DNA from: Arabidopsis thaliana | Taxonomy: Eukaryota; Streptophyta; Magnoliopsida; Brassicales; Brassicaceae | DNA: 64,000 bases | Assembly (NCBI RefSeq): GCF_000001735.4 | Contig: NC_003070.9 | Coordinates: 7,688,001-7,752,000, forward strand | Direction of reading: 5' to 3' | Shown here: positions 34,553 to 43,045 of the stretch, piece by piece | Position numbering within the stretch: the first letter of the stretch is position 1 | Layout: the number at the start of each line of letters is the position of its first letter | Position numbers and translations under genes: made by a program | The notes under the pieces: model-generated | Seen by the model: the letters and a program-made list of their open reading frames with translations, nothing else | What the model was told of the DNA's origin: nothing | Database searches by the model: none

Positions 34553-35470
34553 ATGATCTGGAAAGGACCTGACCTCTTTGGTTACACAATTTTCAGTCGT
34601 TGCTGAACCGGATATCAATACTTTTGGTTAGACAAATTGGAAAAAGATATCGGAATGGTTTAGTAAATCGTTTGATATAGTAACTATACATCACAAATTC
34701 AGACTATATTTGTAATTGATTTTAGAATATTAGTACTCTTTTGTTTTTACTGATTGTCTTTTATCACATTTCTAACATTGAGAGGTCAAATAGGCTTCAG
34801 AATTTCCCATAATCCCCATTTAGTCATTTTTACCAAACAAAAGTTGAAGCAATTGCCTCATCTCATGACATGTGGACCGAAAAGTTTATCGGATGGCTTA
34901 AAAAAAGACACGACTATTTTGTCTTAAACTTAAAACTCGGTTTCTCTATGCAAGCTTTTAATTATTGGGATTAATTCTATCTTTACCTTCCAAAGTGTGG
35001 GATCAATCAACAATCTACACAATCATTTTCCACAGTCGACGACTATAACGTTCTAGCGACCAATCTACGTTTAGTTATATTTACATATGTAAAATGCAAA
35101 ATAGCTTTTTCACTGATAGTTTTATTTTGATACTCTGTAACATAAGATACTTGTTTTCTTCATTTTTTCAAATTTGATACGTGAAATATTTAAGGATCAA
35201 GTTATAATGAGCTCGATCATTAATGAAAAAGATAAATCTTGTTACGAACATTCATGTTATCAAATGGTACTCATATGTTCAATGACTTCAATCCCAAGCC
35301 AAAGAAACAGATTATAAGAAAAGAATAAAAGAGAAGAGGATAATCACACTAAAACGACACCGTTCCATAGAAAAAAAAAACAGAGGATGATTCTAACTCC
35401 ACGACGAACCAGAGAAAGGTAACCCAAGAAAGAGAGAGCTAGAGATTGAAACCATCGGCGATGAGAACGA
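34553..35470. other. Distal part of unit B and spacer to copy C
   Basis: The DNA from 34553 continues unit B beyond the copia insertion (CGTTGCTGAACCGGATAT near 34596, AAAGTTGAAGCAATTGCC near 34840). From about 34915 it is unique AT-rich spacer. The 3' flank of copy C begins near 35280. Confidence 0.6.
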
Positions 35471-35863
35471 TTAACAACTCACCCACCAGCGAAGATACGC
35501 CATAAGAGAGAGCGAGATCGTTACGCAAATTAAACCCAGCAAAAGCTTCATATCGCAGTCTTCTCGGAAACTTCGCATACGTCGTGCCAATACCACCACC
35601 GATGCAAGGATTTGAAAAATCACCAACATAAAAGAGAAATGAGCTGCTTTGTTGAAACCCGATGCCCAAAAGAACGCTCTGTGTTCGTTCTCCGTCGTCT
35701 CCGTTCCCGAATTTGGATCTGAACCTTCGAAACCAGCTGCTCGTTTGTAGACTCCAGTGAAAAGATCGAGCGCCACTGCGACGACGAAACGAACGGCCAT
35801 TCGACGAAGCTCTTCACGTCTCTCACGTTGCTCTTCATGTCTCTCAACAGCTCCATCATCCAT
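35471..35863 (-). CDS. Small membrane protein of unknown family, copy C
   Basis: A 130-aa single-exon frame starting at 35863 (MDDGAVERHEEQRERREELRR). The longer frame upstream has only a TTG and is not used as the start. Hydrophobic segments: RFVVAVALDLFTGV, FSFMLVIFQILASVVVLA, and LICVTISLSLMAYL. It ends RWWVSC. It is the intact member of the family shared with copies A and B, and fits At1g21950 by position. Conserved charge pattern: acidic/basic N-terminus, KRAAGFEGSD, and RRMRSFREDCDMK between the second and third hydrophobic segments. The Cys after RED is conserved in B. Function unknown. Confidence 0.7.
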   Translation of the reverse strand: MDDGAVERHEEQRERREELRRMAVRFVVAVALDLFTGVYKRAAGFEGSDPNSGTETTENEHRAFFWASGFNKAAHFSFMLVIFQILASVVVLARRMRSFREDCDMKLLLGLICVTISLSLMAYLRWWVSC

Positions 35864-35988
35864 GGCGACCGAAATTTTGCAGGAGAAATGAAGATTTGAG
35901 ACCAAGGTTTTGAAAAAGCAGAGAGAAAAATTTGAAGAGGGGTTTTGGAGTTTGTTAAAAAGAGGAAGAAGGGTTTAATGTTAACCTT

Positions 35989-36028
35989 ACCATGGTTTAC
36001 TTTTAAGTTTTAACTATTAACAATGGTT
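35989..36028 (-). promoter_or_regulatory. ACCATGGTT / AACAATGGTT motifs upstream of copy C
   Basis: ACCATGGTTT (35989-35998) and AACAATGGTT (36019-36028) lie 125-165 bp upstream of the ATG, at the place of the AACCATGGTT palindromes of copies A and B. A CGTACG box follows at about 36038. Confidence 0.45.
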
Positions 36029-36059
36029 ACAATAACCGTACGCTTTCTAACGGCGTCAG

Positions 36060-37327
36060 TGGTGATGATCTGGACAATTTTCACCGTGAAATACACAATT
36101 TTCATTCGTTACTGAACCGGAAATTAATACTTTCGGTTAAAACAATTTGGTTAGTGGAAATTATACTATGCCTAATTTTGTTTAATTATGTTTTTACTAT
36201 GTTCTTAGTCACTTTGTAAAAAAAAATTGAGGTTAATGGGTTTCCCATAATCCCCATAAACCAAACGAAAATAGAAGTATAGTTGCATTTGTCTTATGAC
36301 ACGTGGAAAGATAGATTGATCGGATGGCTTACAATAAGCCATGTCTAAATTTGTCTTGTTCTAAAGTACGTCAAACTTGAAAAACTGGTTCCTGCTCCTG
36401 CATGCAAGATTTTTATTTTTTTGGGATCGACTAAATAGTTTGATTTCTTCATTGTTTCAATATTTTGCTACATTAAAATAATTTAAGGATCAAGTTATAA
36501 ACTAAACATATGATTAAAACATACCGAGAAAAATAGAAATTTAACAATATGCAACCTAGCATTTTAATTGATACCGAGAAAAATAGAAATTTGATATTAA
36601 CGAGGGTGTTTCTAGATGAGCTCATTTGCTTTAGTTAACTACGAGTATGATTGGTTTATTGAAGTTCTAGTTACATATTTTATCTATTACTTTACTTCTG
36701 ATTTCTGAATTCTGACTAGCTTTATGGACAAAATTGCAGTTTTTCTTAAACCCATTTCTCAAATAAAAAGAAACAAAAAAAATTGGGACGCCTCAAGACG
36801 ATCGCTTAGTACCCGAAAATATTAATCGTTGAAGTTTTAGGGTAGTCGATATATAAAGAAAAAAGTGTCTACTCATTAAACGGTCCACTAATTGGGCCAA
36901 CCGGATTAGTTTATACTTAAAAACTATAATTATAGAGTTTGGATTTTGGAGAATAACCGGTGTAAAACGCTAAAACACTTCAAGAACCCAATTAAAATCT
37001 AACATATTAAAAAGTCTGGTTTTCTACTTTTCTTAGTACAATATGGTTTTTTAGGAGAAAATATAAAGTGTATATCAATTTCGAAATCATAAATTTAATA
37101 ATTTTTGAGGATTTAAAATCATCTCAAGTTCTCAGCCAAGATGGGGTACATAAAGGATTTCTTCCTACGAAATAAAGGCAAATAAGACAAAGGAAAGGAA
37201 ATGCTAATAATTAACACAATGGAAGGAAATGCTACCTAGGAAAAGGACACAATATCAACTAAATAAAGGTAAATAAAATTAAAAATGAATAAGGATAAAT
37301 TCACAAATTGCAATTACTTATATATAG
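36060..37327. other. Distal unit C and spacer, no gene
   Basis: Up to about 36340 the DNA matches units A and B. Beyond it no gene is seen. A 23-bp direct repeat containing ACCGAGAAAAATAGAAATTT occurs at about 36522-36544 and 36571-36593. Confidence 0.5.
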
Positions 37328-37530
37328 GAGTGTCAAAATGGGTCAAAATTCATGGGTCAACTCAACTCAACTCAACTCATGAACCCTAATGAGTTGAAAA
37401 TTTTGACTCAAATGAGTTGATGGGTCAAATGAGTTGATGAGTCAATTGGTTTGGTGAGTCAATTGAGTTGGGTTGTAATGGTTAATGGTTTCAATGGTTT
37501 ACCCAATTAACCCATCAAGGTTTGTTAAAT
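37328..37530. repeat. GGGTCAA/AACTCA-rich repeat block
   Basis: Begins TGTCAAAATGGGTCAA and contains a run of AACTC units (about 37361-37380) followed by many GAGTTGA and GGGTCAA units in inverted relation. The pattern suggests a degraded non-autonomous DNA transposon (hAT-like start), but a matching right end was not found. Confidence 0.5.
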
Positions 37531-37652
37531 TGAATTAAACCAACTAAAATCTCTAAACCGATGTCAATTTAAGTTTAACCAACACATCTAAACCAATTTA
37601 ATAAAATTATTTTTTTTCCAAATTTCTTAAATATACAAGCAATGAAATTGAG

Positions 37653-37850
37653 AAAAAGTAAACTCGTCATTTTCCCGCCAAAAACGTAAACCCGTGATTT
37701 TCCCGCCAAAAAACATAAACCTGTGATTTTTCCGCAAAAAACAAAAACTCGTAATTTTCCCGTCAAAAAACGTAAACCCGTAATTTTCCCGCCAAAAACG
37801 TAAACCCGTGATTTTCCTGCCAAAAACGTAAACCCGTGATTTTCCCGTCA
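37653..37850. repeat. Minisatellite, seven 27-29-bp units with E2F-like motifs
   Basis: Seven units built on AAACGTAAACCCGTGATT followed by TTCCCGCC. TTTCCCGCC, the classical E2F consensus, is exact at 37671-37679, 37699-37707 and 37785-37793. Other units carry one-base variants (TTTCCCGTC, TTTCCTGCC). The array ends about 120 bp before the RING gene ATG. Confidence 0.9.
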
Positions 37851-37904
37851 AAATGTATATAAGTCATATATATGTATAATCCTTAATACAATCTAGCGCC
37901 TCTA

Positions 37905-37915
37905 TATATAAGAAG
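37905..37915 (+). promoter_or_regulatory. Putative TATA box of the RING gene
   Basis: CTCTATATATA about 60 bp upstream of the ATG, between the minisatellite and the AAACCCTAAACC leader. The related gene at 61571 has the same arrangement (CTCTATAAATA, then AAACCCTAAA). Confidence 0.6.
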
Positions 37916-37971
37916 ACAAAGAAAAGAAACCCTAAACCTTGATTCACTATTTTTCTTTCTCTTTGATAGCT

Positions 37972-38586
37972 ATGGAAGCGGAAATATCCTTTGGCGGCGA
38001 AATAGACCTCAAACCGAAATCACAAGATGCTGGATCATTCAAAATCTGCGTAAGTGCCCGAAGATCGGACACATCAATTAGTCTTCCACCAAATTTCGTT
38101 CTCTCGTACAATGACTACGAAGGTGTCATATCCTCCTACCCTAATGACTCGAAAAAACTGAATGATTGGTTGTACTCAGCAGGGCTCTCCGAACAATATG
38201 TTGACATTGCTAACTCTCAACTCACTGAACGAATCTGTAAGTCGATTTCTATGGTAGACTCTTCAGTTTGTGCTACTTTAGTTTACATGTACTGTAAAGT
38301 CATTGTTCCACCTCGGATTGACTCGTTTGATGAGACCACCAATAATATCGAGTTGATTAGACCGGCAAATAAGCTTGTGGTTGACCGTTTGGCAAGGAAA
38401 GTATATAATAAGAAGAAGAAATCCAACTCTGACGCGAGCGTGTGCACAATTTGTTTGGAGGAGTTTGAAAAGGGAGAAATAGTGGTGACCTTACCATGTG
38501 GCCACGAGTTTGACGATGGATGTATTGGGAAGTGGTTTTTGAAAGACCATGTTTGTCCATTGTGCCGTTTCGAGTTGCCTTGTTAA
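37972..38586 (+). CDS. RING-type protein (RING-D variant), putative E3 ubiquitin ligase
   Basis: Intronless, 204 aa. The N-terminal 145 residues form a domain shared with the gene at 61571 (SFGGEIDLKPKSQDAG against VSIKHEINYNPKPEDAG). A basic linker (YNKKKKSNSD) leads to a C-terminal RING finger starting CTIC. Its ligand pattern is Cys-x2-Cys-x14-Cys-x-His-x2-Asp-x2-Cys-x10-Cys-x2-Cys. In CGHEFDDGC the fifth ligand is Asp, so this is a RING-D type rather than RING-H2. The position fits At1g21960. It likely acts with an E2 enzyme in ubiquitin transfer; substrate unknown. The motif-rich minisatellite and TATA box lie directly upstream. Confidence 0.88.
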   Translation: MEAEISFGGEIDLKPKSQDAGSFKICVSARRSDTSISLPPNFVLSYNDYEGVISSYPNDSKKLNDWLYSAGLSEQYVDIANSQLTERICKSISMVDSSVCATLVYMYCKVIVPPRIDSFDETTNNIELIRPANKLVVDRLARKVYNKKKKSNSDASVCTICLEEFEKGEIVVTLPCGHEFDDGCIGKWFLKDHVCPLCRFELPC

Positions 38587-39749
38587 GAGATGAACTAATA
38601 CTTGGTGGACAAACAAGTTAAGGGGATCAAAGAAGCTTAAGGTTTTCAATATTGGGCTACTTTTAGAGGTAGTGTTTTCAATACCGCATAACAAGCTTGC
38701 ATTACGCCTGTTAATTTAATTTCTTTAGCTTAATGTGTTTATCCTAAAGTTTTAGATACTAAATTTAATTTAAGCATCTCTATTTTTTCTTTTAAACAGA
38801 GTTAACTACCAAAGTTTTCTTAAAAGAAAACATAGCCTAAAATGATAAAAGAAACTACATTTTAGTTTAATCCATTGGGCTAAAATATTTGTCACTTTTT
38901 TAGATTTTGAGTAATTTGGTAACTTGCTTTCATTTTTAGCCCTTGATTTTCTTAAGATTGTCGAAGTATCCTAAACATCAACACAAATTAAAGACTTAAA
39001 GGGACTTTTTTCATTCAGCCATAAAATTTCAAAAGAGTCTTTACATAGAATAGACCTTTAAGAACTTTAAAAAGCCAAACAATAACCGGAAATTAAACTT
39101 GGAACTAGAAGAAACAGAGCAAGCATATGGGTTTCAATCTAACCGAAAGATAACCACCCAATAACCGGAGATGAACTTGAACCAGTTACAGAAAACCATG
39201 GCTAAGGTCTTTAACTCTTAGTCTTAGTAATGATCCTTGAAGAAGTGTAGGCAGAAACAGAGAGCGACCAACGTTATGAATCCTTGGAAAAGACAGAGAT
39301 GGAGAAACCAGAGAGCAACGAGTCAGGATCACCCTAATGAAACTCAAGCACCCAAAAGAAAGCAAACTCAAAGAGGATATAAATCTTCAGAAGTTTGACA
39401 ACTCAACGAATTTAGATTTTATAATCCTTTGGCTTAGTTGTGTAAAACTCAAAAAAGTCAATTAAACTTGGTTCCTACAATGTTTAGTTATCATCTAACT
39501 ATGACAGCTTTTGAATTACAAAACCTTTAGATCATGTAAATATATAATGTTGCATAGAGTTTAATCCACAAAACAGTTTGGGTTAAATCATTTGCATATA
39601 TAAATCAGTTTCTCATAAAGTATTGAAATACAACACTTTTCCTTAAAGAAGCAACATTATATAGAAATGTTATTGATAAGACATAAAAATAAAATATCTA
39701 TCCAAACACATGTTTTGAACAGATATAAAAATGAAGAATAATTCCATCT
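38587..39749. other. Intergenic between convergent RING gene and LEC1
   Basis: Contains the 3' UTRs of both convergent genes. On the minus strand near 39235-39335, two adjacent stretches of about 50 bp encode LVALWFLHLCLF and LVALCFCLHFF in one frame, ending in a stop. This looks like a duplicated hydrophobic piece of an unknown gene, but no start or upstream exon was found, so no gene is called. Confidence 0.45.
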
Positions 39750-41571
39750 TCACTTATACTGACCATAATGGTCAAAAGCCGGCATTCCGTTAATGGAAGA
39801 CGAAGAGCCACCACCAACACTGGATTCATCTTGACCCGACGACCCGTTTTGGTAGTACCGACCACCTCCCATAACCATGGATTGGTCCAACATACCATAA
39901 CCATAAGGACCCGGAGGAGGTAGGCCATGAGATGGGCCGTGAAACCCAATACCATTTCCTCCATAGGTTTGTCTCAACGACGGTGGCTCACCTCTAAGTG
40001 CAGAACCACGATCGGTCTCTATCTCACGGTACCGGTTAATGAACACGGTGAGGGGGTCCACGTAGTTATCGAACCCAAGCTTGCTCATAGCCCAAAGGAT
40101 ATCTTCAGCAGTTATGGTCTTACGTTGCTCACGTTGGCAACGCTCGTTGGCTTCACCGGTCACGAAGCTGATGTACTCGGAGACACATTCTTGAATCGTT
40201 TCTTTGGCGTCGTCAGAGATTTTGGCGTGAGACGGTAAGGTTTTACGCATGATTCTTATGACGTTTGCGATTGGCATGTATTGGTCTTGCTCACGAGCCA
40301 CACATGGTGGTTGCTGCTGGACCACGATACCATTGTTCTTGTCACCGGCGCCGGCTACTACGACTGAGCTGGTCATTGGGGTTGGGTTGTTGCTGTGCTG
40401 GTCCAAGTTCAATTCTGTTCATAGAAAATACAGAGAGAAATTGAAATCTTTAGGAAATAAAAAAGATTAGTTGAAGTAGAAATGATGATTAAATTTGTAG
40501 GATACGAATGGATTAGAAGAAAACAAGAGAATCAAGGGACACGTTCTTAGTTACGGACCAATAAGATAAGAGTAAGTTTGTGGGGTCTACATTCTAGACT
40601 TATGGACCCCGTTGAGTAGACTGTTCAGATTCTTGCCGTTACGTTTTACATGTATACCAAAAAGCTTTCGCTTAGATTATTAATTAGAAAAACCAAAAAC
40701 TCAAAATTTGGAGAAGAACATCAATTAATTTATGTAGACGAAGGTATGACTCAATAAAGTAGACATTTATTTCATGTGAAGGTTCCCAATGGTAAATGTT
40801 GAAAGAATCAAAAGATTGGAGTTAATGACATCCAGTAATTAAAAAATCAATAGTAAAAGGAAAATTTGGAGAAAATTTCACTTAGTTTTTTTCCAAAAAA
40901 ATTACTGATAGATTTTGAATAAAAAAACCTCACACTAAAACTTGGGACTAGTATAAGATATATATATATATATATATAGTTTAAATGTTAAGTACTAAAA
41001 AAATTTGAGTTTCTATTTTTTTAGTGTTTTTGAATCACATGAACCGTAGATGTTTTTAGACAAGGGAAGAGACAAACGAGAATCTCGTTTTGAAACGAAG
41101 AAAAAAACTCAACCGTTACAACAAAGAAAAAAACGTTTTTAGAATCGAAATTTTTTTTGATAAAAGAAAGAAAACGATACTCAAAAACATTCCTGGTACA
41201 TGCACGGGTATATTCAATGAACACATACGAGAGATTTGTTTAACTAATACCACACCATGGAAATATTTGGATAAAACTTTGACTCAGCCATGATGAAACA
41301 ATACATATCAAACTCTTGCATGTATGTATATAAAATCGTCTTCTCCGGGCCATTCCCAAAACCTTCACAAATCTAAATTAAAAATTTCTAGAAAGAAAGC
41401 ATTTAGTTCGTTGTTGCAAAGTCTCATAAAATTCATAAAGCATGTCTCCAATTTTTCATGAGCATATAAATATACATGGAGGCAAGTATATACTGTATAA
41501 AAATAGCCACTTAGATTACCAGAGATGGATTTTGGTAGCTGATAGTGAGAGAAGGGAGCTCCACGTTCCAT
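39750..41571 (-). CDS. LEC1: LEAFY COTYLEDON 1, NF-YB (HAP3/CBF-A) subunit
   Basis: Central regulator of embryo identity and seed maturation; the histone-fold B subunit of the CCAAT-binding NF-Y trimer (with NF-YC and NF-YA), nuclear. Two exons on the minus strand: 41571-41520 and 40414-39750. Exon 1 encodes [17 protein letters not shown], and the codon after it is split across the 1105-bp intron. Total 238 aa. The conserved B domain runs about 58-147, from [16 protein letters not shown] through [17 protein letters not shown] to [13 protein letters not shown] carries the LEC1-type Asp (residue 85) found where other NF-YB proteins have Lys. The C-terminus is Gly/Ser/Tyr-rich. A shorter 208-aa form would start at the internal Met31. 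Neighbours are unrelated. Confidence 0.97.
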
Positions 41572-41599
41572 TGTTTCTCTGCCGTCTTTTTTTTTTTTT

Positions 41600-41640
41600 G
41601 TTCTTTATAAAATAATTATTTGAGTGATTTGTTGCATGCA
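41600..41640 (-). promoter_or_regulatory. LEC1 proximal promoter: TATA-like and RY-type motif
   Basis: On the minus strand, TTTTATAAAG lies about 35 bp upstream of the ATG, and a palindromic TGCATGCA (RY core CATGCA, about 41633-41640) lies about 65 bp upstream. RY elements bind B3 factors of the LEC2/ABI3/FUS3 group; function at this exact copy is inferred. Confidence 0.5.
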
Positions 41641-42495
41641 AAGAGAGGTTGATGGTTGAGTGGTTTTATAGAGAGATGATACAAATGGCAAAGGAGGCGG
41701 TTCTTACGAGGTCTATATCTCTTTCCCATTGGCTTGTCTCATTGGCTATGTGGCCAGTCAAACTGCTCTTCTCTCATTGGTTGTTTTTTTTCACAAATTA
41801 CCAAAGTAATTAAGTAAAAATAAAGACTATTAAGAAAGAAAGAAAGATAAGAAGAAGATTTTTATACATATGAGGCTCTCTTTGTTTATATAAATTAAAT
41901 GTTGTTTAACATTTTCTATTTATTTAGTCAATAAAGTATTCGATTATCGAACGGCTGAGAAAGATTGACGTGACGTTATTTTAGTCATATATTTTATTAA
42001 AATTTAATAAAATATAGGTTTCACTAAATTCTTTGTTTCTTAATTAATGAAATTGAAAATTAGTTTTAAAAAGATTCTCTTACTTAAAATGGTAAATTTT
42101 GGTATATTTGAATAAATATGCGTTACGAAAGTGAGTTATCACGTTTATTGTAATTTTTATTTAAATTAGCCTTTTAAAGTGTTTATAGGAAAATTACAAA
42201 AGGTTAGTACAAGATATTGGTGTTAGATGATGCATGTTACAATTGAATATTGCTTTACATTTTCTAATACATAATTAATCAACAAATAAAATAAAACCAA
42301 CACCCTAGTAATGGAATGGTGGATAAAGATTTTTGAAAGATGGAAAAACATGAAGAATTTTGGATAGAGTTTACGGCCCAGTCCATGACCTGTTTTGGAT
42401 CTAGCCCATACTAAAAACAAACCAACGAGAATTAACAAAGAACCAATATTGAATCTTTCCTGGCCAATGACCTCTCATTTCAAAATGAAGTTTAG

Positions 42496-42533
42496 AACTA
42501 AAATAATCTTACGCATATAAGATTATTTTAGTT
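42496..42533. repeat. Perfect 16-bp hairpin, 6-base loop
   Basis: AACTAAAATAATCTTA, loop CGCATA, then the exact inverse. All 16 pairs match. It is not followed by a T run and no known RNA family is recognised. Confidence 0.85.
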
Positions 42534-42910
42534 ATCATCAGTATGAAATCTCATGGAACTCTGCTAAAAGTTTTTTTTTTCTTTAAATGTTTCCATTCAC
42601 TTTGCTTCCCTTAAAGATAAACCATTTTGAACATACATCTTTAGCAGAATCTAGAGAGATTATAAATAAAGAGGCCACATGCAGGTGGAGCAAGAGCAAG
42701 GAAAGGATAGCTAAAGAGATAGGATAATACAACAACTCAGTTAGGAGGCGGTGAATTGGTAAAAGTTTCATTGCAATTATACGCTCAACTTTCAAATAAT
42801 AAACTAGAAGATTTACTTATTCTGAGGTTAAGGAAATATGACTTCTGGTAAAGGAGAGTTTGGTGTTGTCTACCATGATTTTCAATATATTGAACAAGCA
42901 GCCCATAAAG

Positions 42911-43045
42911 TTATCTCTCATTGCAGAATTTTTTGTAAGCTTCTTCGCATACATCATGAGTAGCACCTTTGACCATCTTCAAACATTGGTTTGGAACGCA
43001 ATGTTTTGATACAAACTTCTATCGTGCTTGAGTAAGATATATACT
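42911..43045 (-). pseudogene. Relic of the thionin-like gene family, frameshifted
   Basis: The minus-strand frame ends at a TAA (42913-42911) and encodes HCVPNQCLKMVKGATHDVC, then CNER, clearly related to the HCVSNQCLKEVKNAT region of the genes at 22423 and 24211. Just upstream, YISYSSTIEVCIK matches the end of their signal peptide and start of the mature part, but in a different frame: one extra A sits between CIK and HC. Most of the signal peptide and the C-terminal third are missing. One of the mature cysteine positions is Tyr (EEAYKKFC). It lies about 18 kb from the intact pair. Confidence 0.75.

Noticed and set aside
37575-37851. Two minus-strand open frames with periodic GKITGLRF-like peptides
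   Set aside because: They are translations of the 27-29-bp minisatellite, whose units keep frames open; the peptide repeats shift frame and there is no family or codon signal.
39186-39371. Minus-strand hydrophobic frames near LEC1 3' side
   Set aside because: Two similar hydrophobic stretches in tandem end in a stop, but upstream stops prevent a gene model and no acceptor gives an open frame.
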